NCBI RefSeq assembly: GCF_003731635.1
Contig: NZ_RCUA01000005.1
Span: forward strand, 42,762 to 106,761
DNA: 64,000 nucleotides
From: Marisediminitalea oceani
GTDB lineage: Bacteria > Pseudomonadota > Gammaproteobacteria > Enterobacterales > Alteromonadaceae
Direction of reading: 5' to 3'
Under the pieces are notes generated by a model. That model had not been told where the DNA came from. It did not search any database and saw only the letters and a program-made list of their open reading frames with translations. This document shows positions 36,163-45,775 of the stretch, piece by piece. A program made the position numbers and the translations under genes. Each line of letters opens with the position of its first letter. The first letter of the stretch is position 1.

Positions 36163-36505
36163 CGTTTTACCTTGAAAGTATATAGTTATATACGCCTAAC
36201 AGCATTCGCTGTGCCAAATTGTTAAGTAAAGTATAAATCCCTACAAAACAATAAATTAGCGAGCAGATGTATCTTTGTGTAAGCAATTGTATCAATTTGG
36301 TGTGGCGGTAATGGCTAACTGTTGAGTGAATTGGTTATATGTTGAGGATTTTGACTATTTTAATGAGCGTAGAAACAATTTTTCTGTCATTCAGGCCCCC
36401 AAGAGCAGAAAAATACAATCAATAGGCGACAATTGTGGTTGGGGCTGTAACAATTACGGGTCTTGGTTTCACCTCAATTTTATTGCAGCGTTTTCGGATT
36501 CTTTC
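36163..36505. other. Divergent intergenic region, RND adaptor/MFS
   Basis: A 343-bp gap between divergent genes. It contains the palindrome at 36178-36193. The part 36326-36505 is open in frame with the MFS gene but the encoded stretch does not resemble a transporter N-terminus, so it is treated as leader. Nothing else is recognised. Confidence 0.5.
36178..36193. promoter_or_regulatory. Perfect 16-base palindrome upstream of RND operon
   Basis: GTATATA (36178-36184) and TATATAC (36187-36193) are perfect complements with GT between. It sits 15 bp before the adaptor start codon, where a TetR/AcrR-type repressor commonly acts. No such regulator gene is in the window, and the AT-only core makes chance more likely. 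Confidence 0.4.
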
Positions 36506-37729
36506 ATGTCAGCACCGGTTAAATTAGTCAGCTTCTCCATTGCCTTTATTTGCATTCTTCTGGCTCTCAATTTTGGTATTCGTTCTTCCATGGGCTTTTT
36601 TATGGAGCCGGTGTCGTCCGAGTTCGGTTATGGCCGGGAGGTGTTTGCTTTTGCACTGGCGTTGCAAAATCTGTGGTGGGGGCTGTCACAACCTGTCGCC
36701 GGCGCTATTGCCGATAAGTACGGTACGGCCAGAACCGTGGTGGTTGGCGCCTTTTTATATGCGGCAGGGTTAGCCATAACCGCCACAACAGATTCGGTTG
36801 CCGGATTGAACACCGGCGCAGGATTGCTGATGGGAATGGGCATTGCCGCCACCGGTTTTGGAGTGGTGTTACCCGCTATGGCACGCATGGTGTCGGTGGA
36901 AAAGCGCGCTTTTGCGCTGGGGCTTGGTAGCGCCGCAGGGTCTGCCGGGCAGCTTCTGGTCGTGCCGGTTGCCCAGGAATTTATTCTCGGTTTTGGCTGG
37001 GTAAACGCGCTGTTATTGCTGGCCGGATGTTCGTTGTTAATGGCGGTGCTGGCTGCTACGTTCCGCCAATCGGGCGGGGCGCAGCTGGCGGTTAATAAAG
37101 ACAGTACCGCACAAACCATGCGTGAGGCACTGAAAGAGGCTTGTGGTTACTGGCATTACTGGCTGATTGTGGTGGGCTTTTTTGTGTGTGGTTTTCAACT
37201 GGCATTTATTACCGTGCATATGCCAGCGTTTTTAAGTGACCGAGGATTTTCGGCTAACACCGCGGTAGTGAGTTTATCGCTGATTGGATTGTTTAATATC
37301 TTTGGTTGTCTGCTATCCGGCTCGTGGTCGGGTAAATATTCGAAGAAAAACCTGCTGACCATTATCTACGCGTTGCGTGCGATTGCGATAGCCGCATTTA
37401 TGCTGTTTGAAATGAGTGAAATGTCGGTGTACCTGTTTTCTATTGTTACCGGATTGCTGTGGTTAGCCACTGTACCGCCAACGTCCGGGCTGGTGGCACA
37501 ATTATTTGGCCTGCCTTACATGGGGCTGTTGTACGGTATCGTTTTTCTAAGTCATCAACTGGGCTCGTTCAGCGGTGTCTGGCTGGGCGGCTATTTGTAC
37601 GACCTTACCGGTTCTTACGATGTGGTGTGGTGGAGTGCCTGTTCGATAGCACTGGTTACTGCGCTGGTACATGTGTTTATTGATGAGCGGCCAGTCCCAC
37701 GACTGCGGGAGCAACCCTTAGCAGTATGA
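36506..37729 (+). CDS. MFS transporter (monocarboxylate/OFA-like)
   Basis: A 407-residue major-facilitator protein with twelve predicted spans. The start MSAPVKLV at 36506 is used because the first span follows directly; a longer frame to 36326 has an unlikely polar N-terminus. The N-terminal half has GFFMEPVSSEFGYGREVFAFALAL, and the loop 2-3 motif is GAIADKYGTART, resembling the oxalate/formate and monocarboxylate subgroup. Loci with 5-oxoprolinase genes lie 1.3 kb away but with opposite genes between, so a shared role is only a possibility. Confidence 0.85.
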   Translation: MSAPVKLVSFSIAFICILLALNFGIRSSMGFFMEPVSSEFGYGREVFAFALALQNLWWGLSQPVAGAIADKYGTARTVVVGAFLYAAGLAITATTDSVAGLNTGAGLLMGMGIAATGFGVVLPAMARMVSVEKRAFALGLGSAAGSAGQLLVVPVAQEFILGFGWVNALLLLAGCSLLMAVLAATFRQSGGAQLAVNKDSTAQTMREALKEACGYWHYWLIVVGFFVCGFQLAFITVHMPAFLSDRGFSANTAVVSLSLIGLFNIFGCLLSGSWSGKYSKKNLLTIIYALRAIAIAAFMLFEMSEMSVYLFSIVTGLLWLATVPPTSGLVAQLFGLPYMGLLYGIVFLSHQLGSFSGVWLGGYLYDLTGSYDVVWWSACSIALVTALVHVFIDERPVPRLREQPLAV

Positions 37730-37776
37730 TGAATGTGCGGGCAGTTGTGGGTTAACTGCCCGCCGCAAAATGATGG

Positions 37777-38172
37777 TTAATCAACAATAGTGTAGCTGGT
37801 GGTGATAACCACATTGCCTTTTAACATGAGCATCACCGAGCAATATTTCTCGGCCGACAGTGACACTGCGCGGTCGACGTCTTTTTCTTTTAAGTTGTCA
37901 CCGCTCACGATGTAATGGGCATGGATTTTAGTAAATACCCGCGGCGGTTCTTCGGCACGGTCTGCCTCCAGCTCGCACTGGCAGTCGTGAATGGTCAGGC
38001 GGCGTTTTTTAAGAATATCCACCACATCGATACTGGAGCAGGCGCCAACCGCCAGTAATACTGTTTCCATGGGGGACAGGGTTTCACCATTGCCATCGAG
38101 GGTCTGGCTGAAACCGCTTTCGGTTTTTCCTGAGAAGGTAAGGGCTTGTTGCCAACTGACTGTCGCTTTCAT
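37777..38172 (-). CDS. OsmC family protein, YhfA-like
   Basis: A 131-residue OsmC/Ohr-fold protein, closest in type to E. coli YhfA. Two conserved cysteines are present: LAVGACSSIDVVDIL and SAEKYCSVMLML, the peroxidatic and resolving positions. It likely reduces organic hydroperoxides or reactive electrophiles in the cytoplasm. The gene follows cvfB by 5 bp and so is cotranscribed with it. Confidence 0.9.
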   Translation of the reverse strand: MKATVSWQQALTFSGKTESGFSQTLDGNGETLSPMETVLLAVGACSSIDVVDILKKRRLTIHDCQCELEADRAEEPPRVFTKIHAHYIVSGDNLKEKDVDRAVSLSAEKYCSVMLMLKGNVVITTSYTIVD

Positions 38173-38177
38173 TGTTA

Positions 38178-39011
38178 TTATTCCACCAGGGTGATTTTTT
38201 GTTTATCCAGTTTAATCTTCTGCTGCTTATACAAGGCGCCTAAAGCGCGTTTGTAAGCCGCTTTACTCACGTTAAAGTGGGCGTAAATTTCTTCCGGCGG
38301 GCTTTTATCGGTGAGCGTGGAAAAGCCACCGTGGGCTTCCAGATCGTCGAGGATTGCCTGTTGTAGTGCATCCCGCCCGGTAGCGTTAACCTGTTGCAGG
38401 GCAACGTCGATTTTGCCGTCTTCACGCACCTGCTTAATGTACCCGGTGGTTTCGTCGCCAATGCGCAGCTTCTTAAAGGCGTCACTGGCAAATACTAACC
38501 CCAGGTGAGTCTGGTTGATGACTACTTTGTAACCCAGGTCGGTCTGGCCGCATACAATCAGCTCGACTTCCTGGCCGGCCTTAAAGTAGATGCCATTCTC
38601 GCTTAAAAACGGGTGTAATTTGGTGGTACCCAGCAGGCGGCCGGTGGGCTCATCAAAATACAGATAAACCGGGTAAACCATGCCCTGATTAACCGGCATT
38701 GCCTGGTTCTGGCGGGGAACCATCAAATCGCGCGGCAATCCCCAGTCGAAAAAAGCGGCAAAATCGGTAACGCCCACCGCTTTTAATACTTTGACCTCAC
38801 CAGCCAGAATTTTTGGGGTTACCAGGCTGGCCGCGAGCTGGCCGTTTTCACCGGTATACACCATGGCCTGCACTTCGCTGTCGACTGCCAGTGGTTGTTC
38901 TACCTCTTCGGTAAGCACAATACTGCGATCATCATCCGCGTGAGACAACTGATAACCGAAGGGAAACTCTCCAACCACTTTAAGCGGGTTAATCTGACCA
39001 ATTTTTAGCAT
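38178..39011 (-). CDS. CvfB/YitL S1-domain RNA-binding protein
   Basis: A 277-residue protein of the CvfB family. It carries S1-like OB folds in tandem (about 1-65, 70-140 and 145-215) and ends in a winged helix-like domain (ILDDLEAHGGFSTLTDKSPPEEIYA... to about 270). CvfB binds RNA and influences virulence or regulatory genes in Firmicutes; the proteobacterial role is not known. It precedes the OsmC gene by 5 bp and is divergent from pxpA. Confidence 0.88.
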   Translation of the reverse strand: MLKIGQINPLKVVGEFPFGYQLSHADDDRSIVLTEEVEQPLAVDSEVQAMVYTGENGQLAASLVTPKILAGEVKVLKAVGVTDFAAFFDWGLPRDLMVPRQNQAMPVNQGMVYPVYLYFDEPTGRLLGTTKLHPFLSENGIYFKAGQEVELIVCGQTDLGYKVVINQTHLGLVFASDAFKKLRIGDETTGYIKQVREDGKIDVALQQVNATGRDALQQAILDDLEAHGGFSTLTDKSPPEEIYAHFNVSKAAYKRALGALYKQQKIKLDKQKITLVE

Positions 39012-39077
39012 GGGGACTGACTTTTAAAATAAAACAAGTAACATGATAACCGATATGTCACGAAGAACTAACCGCTT

Positions 39078-39845
39078 ATGATGTTAAATTGCGATTTAGG
39101 CGAAAGTTATGGCGCCTGGACAATGCCTGTTGATGAACAAATCATGGTTCATATCGACATGGCCAATATTGCCTGTGGTTTTCACGCCGGCGATCCGCTT
39201 ACCCTGCAAAAAGCCATTGGCCTGGCCATTGAACACAATGTAGCTATTGGAGCCCATCCTGCTTATCCCGACCTGGCTGGTTTTGGCCGCCGTAGCCTGG
39301 CCATGGCCGACGATGAACTGATTGCCTGCCTGCACTACCAGATTGCTGCGCTAGATGGAATGGCCCGGGCACAGGGCGGCGAGGTGGAGTACATTAAACC
39401 CCATGGCGCTTTGTATAACGATCTGATGCAAAAGCCTGCACTTCGGCGCACTGTGATGCAGGCAGTTGCCAGTTGTTCGGTTGCGGATGTTCCGCTGATG
39501 ATTCAGGCGCATCCGGACCATCAGCAATTAAGCCGGGAGGCCGCTGAGTTTGGCCTGGTGTTATTATTTGAGGCGTTTGCCGACCGTAAATACACTCCTG
39601 AAGGCTACCTGATGTCGCGTAAGGAGTCCGGTGCTGTGCTCAACGAGGAGCAGGCGTATGAACAGGCTACCCGGTTAATGGATGACGGAATTATTATTGC
39701 CAGCGACTACAGCGTGTTAAGCATGCCGGTGGATACACTTTGCGTGCATGGTGATTCGCCTGGTGCAGTCGCCATGGCAGAGTCGCTGCGGGTAGCGTTA
39801 ACCAAACGTAAGCTGAGTCACGTGAGGCCGGGAGCGAACGCCTGA
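39078..39845 (+). CDS. pxpA: 5-oxoprolinase subunit PxpA
   Basis: A 255-residue LamB/YcsF family protein. The N-terminal NCDLGESYGAW, NIACGFHAGDP and KPHGALYNDL motifs are characteristic. Together with PxpB and PxpC it hydrolyses 5-oxoproline (pyroglutamate) to L-glutamate with ATP. It is the first of four tightly packed genes (1-bp gap to pxpB). Confidence 0.95.
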   Translation: MMLNCDLGESYGAWTMPVDEQIMVHIDMANIACGFHAGDPLTLQKAIGLAIEHNVAIGAHPAYPDLAGFGRRSLAMADDELIACLHYQIAALDGMARAQGGEVEYIKPHGALYNDLMQKPALRRTVMQAVASCSVADVPLMIQAHPDHQQLSREAAEFGLVLLFEAFADRKYTPEGYLMSRKESGAVLNEEQAYEQATRLMDDGIIIASDYSVLSMPVDTLCVHGDSPGAVAMAESLRVALTKRKLSHVRPGANA

Positions 39846-39846
39846 T

Positions 39847-40554
39847 ATGCAACCTTTCGGTACGATACGGGCAGTGCAGGCCGCCGGTGAGGACGGCGTT
39901 ATTTTCTATACCAGCGGAGCTGATCTGGCCGCGCAGAACCAGGCGGTTAACGCGCTGCATCAAGCGTTGGTGACGCATCGTCCCCACTGGTTAACAGAGT
40001 TGGTACCTTCCTACGACAGTTTAATGCTGGTGTTTAATATGAGCGAGGTGGATTACCACGGCGTTTATCAGTTTGTTAAACAGCTACCGATAACCGATAC
40101 CAATAGTCAGGCCGCCTCCACATTACACCGTCTACCGGTGTGGTATGGCGCGCCTGAGGCCAATGATCTCGAGCTGGTTAGCAATACTACTGGATTATCT
40201 GCTGCCGAGATTATTGAACGTCATCAGCAGTCTGCTTACACCGTTTTTGCTGTGGGGTTTGCGCCAGGCTTTGCCTATCTGGGAGAGCTGGCGGCGGAGC
40301 TGACTACACCGCGTCTGGCAAACCCGCGTCAAGCGGTACCTAAGGGCGCTGTAGCGATTGCTGACCGGCAGACCGCAGTCTATCCGGATGTATCGCCTGG
40401 TGGCTGGCATTTACTTGGCCTTTGTCCGGTAGATCTATATAAACCCGGCGCTACAGAGCCAACGTTGATGCAGGCGGGTGACAAGGTTGAGTTTTATGCC
40501 ATCAGTGAAGATGAGTATCACGCCCTGGCGCAGAAAGCAGGGGAGTCGGCCTGA
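39847..40554 (+). CDS. pxpB: 5-oxoprolinase subunit PxpB
   Basis: A 235-residue KipI/allophanate hydrolase subunit 1-like protein. Characteristic motifs are GFAPGFAYLGEL, the RLANPRQAVPKGAVAIAD stretch and YPDVSPGGWHLLG. It pairs with PxpC to form the ATP-using part of 5-oxoprolinase. Its last base is shared with the pxpC start (TGATGG). Confidence 0.95.
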   Translation: MQPFGTIRAVQAAGEDGVIFYTSGADLAAQNQAVNALHQALVTHRPHWLTELVPSYDSLMLVFNMSEVDYHGVYQFVKQLPITDTNSQAASTLHRLPVWYGAPEANDLELVSNTTGLSAAEIIERHQQSAYTVFAVGFAPGFAYLGELAAELTTPRLANPRQAVPKGAVAIADRQTAVYPDVSPGGWHLLGLCPVDLYKPGATEPTLMQAGDKVEFYAISEDEYHALAQKAGESA

Positions 40555-41525
40555 TGGCAGTACGTTTTACCCGCGTCGATTTAACCGCCTATCCGGTGGA
40601 TGCCGGCCGGCGGGGGCAATTACATCAGGGGTTTTGTCAGTCGGGCCCGCTGGATCTCTATGCGTTTTCGCTGGCTAATTTACTGTGCGGACAACAGGGT
40701 GCTACGGCCATCGAGTTTATTGGCGGCCTGGGCGTGGAATTTACCGCTCCGGCAGTGGTGAGCGTTACCGGGCCGGCCGCTGAGATCACCCTGGATAATC
40801 AGCTGCATCAAAGCTGGCAGTCGATACAGGTTAACGCCGGTCAGCAGCTTATTGTGGCGCCGGCAAGAATCGGCAGCAAACACTATCTGGCGATTCAGGG
40901 CGGCTTTGAGTTTCCCCGGGTGGTTGGCAGTGCCAGTATGGTAAAGCGTGAACAGCTGGGCGGTTTGCATAACGATGGTAAACCTTTAAAGGCGGGTGAC
41001 GAAGTGGTGGTTGCCAGCGTAGCATCAGCGCAAAAATTGCCCGACGCGCTACCGGCGCAATTGATCCCTGATTATCAGCCTGACGCGCGGGTAGGCTTGG
41101 TGCCTGGCTATCAGCATGACTGGCTAAGCCCATTGCAGTGGCAGCGACTACTCAATAGTGAATACACCATCACGCCGCAGGTCGATCGCATGGGCTATCG
41201 GTTAAGCGGGCCTGCCATAGAGCTGCCCTCAAGGGCTTTATATTCAGAAGCCATTGCGCTTGGCGCGATGCAAATTCCGCCCGACGGTCAGCCCATTGTG
41301 ATGATGGCCGACCGGCAAACTCTTGGAGGTTATCCCAAAGCCGGGACCATTGCCCGATGTGATCTGAATCATTTCGCACAGGGCATTCCCGGTGATAAGA
41401 TAACTTTTTATCAACTCGACGCCGACGATGCCAGAGCAAAATGGCTGCTGATGCAGGCCGCTATTCAACGCTGGCTATCTTTTGAGGTCTGTGGACCGGG
41501 CGTTTTCTCAACGAGACTCTCATGA
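40554..41525 (+). CDS. pxpC: 5-oxoprolinase subunit PxpC
   Basis: A 323-residue KipA/biotin-dependent carboxyltransferase-like protein, PxpC of 5-oxoprolinase. Typical stretches are GRRGQLHQGFCQSGPLD near the start and QPIVMMADRQTLGGYPKAG near residue 245-263. It overlaps the next gene, a D-amino acid transaminase, by 4 bp (ATGA). Confidence 0.94.
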   Translation: MAVRFTRVDLTAYPVDAGRRGQLHQGFCQSGPLDLYAFSLANLLCGQQGATAIEFIGGLGVEFTAPAVVSVTGPAAEITLDNQLHQSWQSIQVNAGQQLIVAPARIGSKHYLAIQGGFEFPRVVGSASMVKREQLGGLHNDGKPLKAGDEVVVASVASAQKLPDALPAQLIPDYQPDARVGLVPGYQHDWLSPLQWQRLLNSEYTITPQVDRMGYRLSGPAIELPSRALYSEAIALGAMQIPPDGQPIVMMADRQTLGGYPKAGTIARCDLNHFAQGIPGDKITFYQLDADDARAKWLLMQAAIQRWLSFEVCGPGVFSTRLS

Positions 41526-42385
41526 CCATAGCATATTTAAACGGCGAGTTTGTGCCGTTGGAACAAGCACGTATTTCGCCGCTGGATCGCGGTTTTCTTT
41601 TCGGCGATGGTATTTACGAAGTGATCCCCAGCTATGCAGGTAAAATGGTGGGGTTCAGTCAGCATATGGCCCGTTTTGCCAAAGGCCTGGCAGCCATTGA
41701 GATTGATTATAAAATCGACAGGGATGAGTGGCAGACACTGGTCCAGCGTCTGATAGACGATAACCGTGAGGCCTTAGGCGATAATATCGGTGTTTATCTG
41801 CATGTCAGCCGTGGTGCAGATACCCGCCGTTATCATGCTTATCCGGAAGGCGTTACGCCTACGGTATTTGGTTTTGCCTTTGCCTTATCGGCGCCGGTTA
41901 AAGCCGATCGTCATGCACACCCGGGTGCCAGCGTGTCACTGGCAGAAGATTTACGCTGGGAACGTTGTCATATTAAGTCAACGGCGCTACTGGGTAATGT
42001 AATGCATTTCCAGCAAAGCGTTAAAGAAGGTAATGCCGAAACGCTGCTGTATAATCATCAGGGTGAGATCACCGAGGCGAGCAGCAGTAATGTGTTTATC
42101 ATTAAAGATGGCAAGGCTTTTACACCGCCGCTGGATAATCAGCTGCTCCCCGGGATCACCCGGATGCTGGTTCTGGAGTGTCTGAAAATAGCCGGAATTG
42201 AAGTGTCTGAAGAGGTCATTACCGTGGGCGAATTACTGTCTGCTGATGAAGTCTGGATCACCAGCTCCGGTAAAGAGATCCTGCCAATCGTTAAGGTTGG
42301 CGATAATCAGATAGGCGACGGTAAGGTTGGCGAGATCTGGGAAAAAGTGTTCTCTGTTTACAGCGAACAGAAATTTGTTTTGTAG
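41522..42385 (+). CDS. dat: D-amino acid transaminase
   Basis: A 287-residue fold-type IV PLP enzyme. The PLP lysine is K152 in CHIKSTALLGN; E in GEITEASSSNV is the conserved glutamate. RGFLFGDGIYEV is typical for D-alanine aminotransferase. It exchanges amino groups between D-alanine, D-glutamate and others. It overlaps pxpC by 4 bp, tying glutamate release from 5-oxoproline to D-amino acid metabolism. Branched-chain or 4-amino-4-deoxychorismate lyase activity is less likely given the motif. Confidence 0.88.
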   Translation: MTIAYLNGEFVPLEQARISPLDRGFLFGDGIYEVIPSYAGKMVGFSQHMARFAKGLAAIEIDYKIDRDEWQTLVQRLIDDNREALGDNIGVYLHVSRGADTRRYHAYPEGVTPTVFGFAFALSAPVKADRHAHPGASVSLAEDLRWERCHIKSTALLGNVMHFQQSVKEGNAETLLYNHQGEITEASSSNVFIIKDGKAFTPPLDNQLLPGITRMLVLECLKIAGIEVSEEVITVGELLSADEVWITSSGKEILPIVKVGDNQIGDGKVGEIWEKVFSVYSEQKFVL

Positions 42386-42407
42386 GCGCTGAGTCTGCCG
42401 CTTAAAT

Positions 42408-42434
42408 AAAAAAGGAGTCTTTCAGACTCCTTTT
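42408..42434. terminator. Bidirectional terminator between dat and fur
   Basis: AAAGGAGTCT (42411-42420) and AGACTCCTTT (42424-42433) form a perfect 10-bp stem with a three-base loop. An A-run precedes and TTTT follows, so it serves both convergent genes. Confidence 0.85.
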
Positions 42435-42440
42435 GTACGT

Positions 42441-42866
42441 TTAATCGAGGTTTTCACAGTTTTCGTCGGTACATTCGCCGTAAAGGTACAAACTGTGATG
42501 GGTTAATTTCATCTTGTTGTCTTTAGCGATTTGTTCCTGACGCTGTTCAATCAGATCATCTTCGAATTCGATAACCTTGCCACATTTCAGGCATACCAAA
42601 TGGTCATGATGCTCTTTATGGCTTATTTCAAATACCGATTTTCCGCCTTCAAAATGATGGCGATTTAAAATGCCGGCATCGTCAAACTGATTGAGAACCC
42701 GGTACACGGTAGCCAGACCGATTTCTTCACCTTGTTCGATCAAAATCTTATACACGTCTTCTGCGCTGATGTGTTGATTCTTTGGCTCCTGCAAAATTTG
42801 CAGGATTTTTAATCTAGGCAAGGTAACTTTGAGGCCGGCTTTCTTTAATTCTTTATTTTGGTCCAT
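42441..42866 (-). CDS. fur: Ferric uptake regulator Fur
   Basis: A 141-residue Fur. The winged helix covers about 1-80 (AGLKVTLPRLKILQIL; LATVYRVLNQFDDAGI). The metal-binding half has KEHHDH (84-89), C92-x2-C95 and C132/C137. It represses iron uptake genes with Fe(II) bound. It is a monocistronic gene divergent from a chemoreceptor. A Fur-type operator in front of the flavodoxin genes (46.8 kb) is a likely local target. Confidence 0.96.
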   Translation of the reverse strand: MDQNKELKKAGLKVTLPRLKILQILQEPKNQHISAEDVYKILIEQGEEIGLATVYRVLNQFDDAGILNRHHFEGGKSVFEISHKEHHDHLVCLKCGKVIEFEDDLIEQRQEQIAKDNKMKLTHHSLYLYGECTDENCENLD

Positions 42867-43216
42867 TGGGTGCCTACATCTGGGATGCGAATTTCTCGCT
42901 ATTATAGGTAACTTGAGCAGATTTGAAAGCCTAACAGGGCATAGAAAATGGTGATTTCTATAAATAATGTCTATTTTGGGCTTAAACGTATAGGGTGTAG
43001 ACTATATTTAAAATAATGTGAATGAGATGGTGCAAGTTTTAACGTTTGCATCGCTGCGGGTTTTCCAGACCATGCTGACTCATCGATTTGACGTTCCGGT
43101 AAAATCTTAAACTTAAGTCTTCTTATAATGAGGCCGATTAAGAGGTATGTTGCGCCGGAAGTCACTAACCTCAGCACTGCTATACTAAGATTGCCGTGCT
43201 GCAAACAGGAATACTA
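42867..43216. other. fur/chemoreceptor divergent region
   Basis: A 350-bp AT-rich gap. It contains the fur promoter region, and nearer the chemoreceptor a sigma-28-like promoter (43113-43140). No gene is supported; a 77-codon minus-strand frame at 42971-43204 is not credible. Confidence 0.5.
43113..43140 (+). promoter_or_regulatory. Possible sigma-28 (FliA) promoter of chemoreceptor
   Basis: TTAAGTCT (43113-43120) and GCCGATTA (43133-43140) with a 12-bp spacer resemble the FliA consensus TAAAGTTT-N11-GCCGATAA (6 of 8 and 7 of 8). It lies 76 bp before the chemoreceptor ATG, which fits the usual motility regulon control. Confidence 0.5.
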
Positions 43217-45223
43217 ATGCCCTTAACAGTCGTTAATAAAATCATTCTGGGATTCGCATCCTTTGGTTGTTTATTGTTAATTACCAGTATTCTTTCCTAT
43301 TGGGGATTATCCGGTATCCAAACCTCCGCCGAAGACGTCATCGAAGAAAAGATGCCGGTGCAAACGTTGATGAACGAGGTCAATACACAAATACTCACGC
43401 TGGCCACGATTACCGCCAATGGTTATCACGTGAATTCGTTGCCTGAACTACAAAACAGTAAGTCGACCTTTGCCGATCGCTCTGAAACCTTTGTACGCGG
43501 CCTCGACGAACTGGCTAAACTGCTGGGCAATGACAAGCAAGCCACTCAGGCCATAGAAGCCAGTCAGGAGTATGTTGAGCAAAGTCATGGCATGTACGAA
43601 GCGTTGGAGCAACAGCTTATGTTTGAGCAACGGATTGCCGAACAGTCCGAAAAGGTACTGATGATTGCCGATGAAGCCAGTGCTTTGATGCTCGATCTGG
43701 GCTATCTCGACACTAGCGATCCGGGCATCGAAACAGTAATCGGTACCGGCAATAATATCGACAACAAATTGCTCACCATGAATACGGCCATTGAAGATCT
43801 GGTTAACAGCCGCGAAGCCGATGCAACAGCATTGATTGAAGAAGATTTGGCTTATCAAATCAGTAACCTGGAAGTTGATAAGGATTACCTCAACCGCCTG
43901 GCTGAAACCGTGGATACCCAGGGCACGGTAGCCATGTTTAATGAGCAGTATGAGGCATTTATTGCTGAACTCACCGGCGATAACGGGCTGGTATGGATGC
44001 AAAAGCAAAAGCTGGCGTTTACCAGCGAAAGTGGCGCGCGTCAGAAAGCCGCGCGAGCTGCACTGAATACTGCGCAGTCCTCGATTGAATCACTGTACGG
44101 ACAAATTAATACCAGTACGCTGAATGCGCAGCAGAAGATCCTGGACACCGTAATGGGCGCGTTAGTTAAAACCGGTGCGGTCTTTGTCATTGGCTTAATT
44201 GCAGCGGTGGTTCTGGCTGTTATTACTACCCGCAGCATCGCCCGCCCGCTGGTGAAAATTAATCGCGGTCTGACCCAACTGAGTCAGGGCGATCTCACCC
44301 GTAAGCTGGACGATAACGGCAGCGATGAATTTGCTGCACTGGCATCCAAAATCAATGCGCTGACCGAGAGTCTGCGTAGCCTGGTGGGCAATATCCTGTC
44401 CCAGGAACACCGCCTTGAAGAGGTGACTAAATCGAGCATTGCCCTGGGCGAGGAAAGCCTGCAACAGGTGGGCGAACAACGCAAGCAGGTACAGACCACT
44501 GCTACCAATACCGATCATGTGCGGGAAACCAGTCATCATAACCTCAGCCAGATCACGACTGCCATGGAAAAACTGAGTCAGGTGGAACAGCAGAGTCAGA
44601 GCATTGCCGCACTGGCTGAAAATAACCGTCAGCAGGTTCTCGAACAAGCCCGTCAGGCCGAAGCTTCAGCGCAGGTAGTTCATCGTCTCGACGAAAACAG
44701 CCGTAATATCGGCAGTATTCTGGATGTGATTAAAACCATTGCTGAGCAAACCAATTTGCTGGCGTTGAATGCCGCTATCGAAGCCGCCCGTGCCGGCGAA
44801 CAGGGCAGGGGATTTGCGGTGGTAGCTGACGAAGTCAGAACCCTGGCAAACCGTACGCATAACTCCACTGAAGAAATTGAAGCCATGATCGGCAGCTTAC
44901 AAAAGGATGCCCATCAGGCGGTGCAAACTATCAATACAGGTCGCGAGCAGGCGCAACAAGGCGCTAAAACTACCGAGCAGGTTACTGAACAGGTTGCGTC
45001 AATTTCGGTGATTATTCAGGAGCTGAGCCGGATTAACCGCGAGATCGTTACCGATACCGAGCGACAGGATGCGCTGCTTGCTGATGTTGCCGGCAGTTTA
45101 CAGCGTATTGTTGAACTGGCCGAGCTCAGCGCTCACAGTACGGAGCGGGCTAATGAGTCAACCTCGAAAATTGACGTGGAAATTGCTGACTTGAAAAGGG
45201 CGGTATCGAAGTTTAGACTTTAG
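43217..45223 (+). CDS. Methyl-accepting chemotaxis protein
   Basis: A 668-residue chemoreceptor. TM1 is at about 7-29, followed by a long periplasmic helical sensor (30-310). TM2 is at about 315-337, followed by HAMP ([20 protein letters not shown] region, 340-393). The signalling tip has [20 protein letters not shown] and [16 protein letters not shown]. It has no C-terminal CheR-binding pentapeptide. The start at 43217 is supported by AGGA six bases upstream; the longer frame lacks it. The ligand is unknown. Confidence 0.92.
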   Translation: MPLTVVNKIILGFASFGCLLLITSILSYWGLSGIQTSAEDVIEEKMPVQTLMNEVNTQILTLATITANGYHVNSLPELQNSKSTFADRSETFVRGLDELAKLLGNDKQATQAIEASQEYVEQSHGMYEALEQQLMFEQRIAEQSEKVLMIADEASALMLDLGYLDTSDPGIETVIGTGNNIDNKLLTMNTAIEDLVNSREADATALIEEDLAYQISNLEVDKDYLNRLAETVDTQGTVAMFNEQYEAFIAELTGDNGLVWMQKQKLAFTSESGARQKAARAALNTAQSSIESLYGQINTSTLNAQQKILDTVMGALVKTGAVFVIGLIAAVVLAVITTRSIARPLVKINRGLTQLSQGDLTRKLDDNGSDEFAALASKINALTESLRSLVGNILSQEHRLEEVTKSSIALGEESLQQVGEQRKQVQTTATNTDHVRETSHHNLSQITTAMEKLSQVEQQSQSIAALAENNRQQVLEQARQAEASAQVVHRLDENSRNIGSILDVIKTIAEQTNLLALNAAIEAARAGEQGRGFAVVADEVRTLANRTHNSTEEIEAMIGSLQKDAHQAVQTINTGREQAQQGAKTTEQVTEQVASISVIIQELSRINREIVTDTERQDALLADVAGSLQRIVELAELSAHSTERANESTSKIDVEIADLKRAVSKFRL

Positions 45224-45256
45224 TTTAAATTAAACGAGAGTTTTCAGGGAAGAAAA

Positions 45257-45748
45257 ATGAAAAATGCAATTTTAACGGTGTTTGCCGCCGGCTTTATAGC
45301 GGCCTGCGGCGCCACTGAGCCTGCTACGACTCCCGCCACAAGTGAATATGACCAACTACCACTAAGCACCGATGTGTTGGCTATGCCTGAGTGGCAGGCG
45401 CTCGAACGTTTTCCTGCCCGTTATCCAAAGAAAGAAGCTATGGCAGCGAATACAGGATGCGCCACCGTTGAGTATGTAATAAAGCCAGATAACACTGTAA
45501 CCGATATACGTGTAGTGGAGTCGAGCAGCCGATACTTTGCCAAGGAAGCAGAACAGGTGGTCGCAAAGTGGAAGTGGTCGGCTATGCCGGCTGGCATTTT
45601 AGACAAGCCGGTTAAAACCCAGACCCGTTTTGAGTTTTGTCTTGAAGATGGTTCGGGGCAATGCCAACTGGAAACACTGGCCAGTAAAACAGAGTGTTCC
45701 GGCAGTGATATTATTGCTTCGGTAGGGATGAGGGTTAGCCGGGGTTAA
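45257..45748 (+). CDS. Lipoprotein with TonB C-terminal-like domain
   Basis: A 163-residue protein with a lipobox (FIAACG, Cys at residue 17) and a TonB-CTD-like domain (about 50-130) containing YPKKEAMAANTGCATVEYVI and VAKWKWSAMP. It lacks the membrane anchor and Pro-rich linker of real TonB, so it is not an energy transducer. Four extra Cys may form disulfides. The role is unknown. It lies 33 bp after the chemoreceptor, and may be cotranscribed. Confidence 0.75.
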   Translation: MKNAILTVFAAGFIAACGATEPATTPATSEYDQLPLSTDVLAMPEWQALERFPARYPKKEAMAANTGCATVEYVIKPDNTVTDIRVVESSSRYFAKEAEQVVAKWKWSAMPAGILDKPVKTQTRFEFCLEDGSGQCQLETLASKTECSGSDIIASVGMRVSRG

Positions 45749-45775
45749 ACCTCACAGGTTAGCATTTTACAGGCA

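Noticed and set aside
36326..36505. 60-residue N-terminal extension of the MFS gene
   Set aside because: Polar, atypical sequence before the first span; ATG 36506 fits family length.
42971..43204. 77-codon minus-strand frame between fur and the chemoreceptor
   Set aside because: Occupies promoter DNA, no ribosome site, no features.
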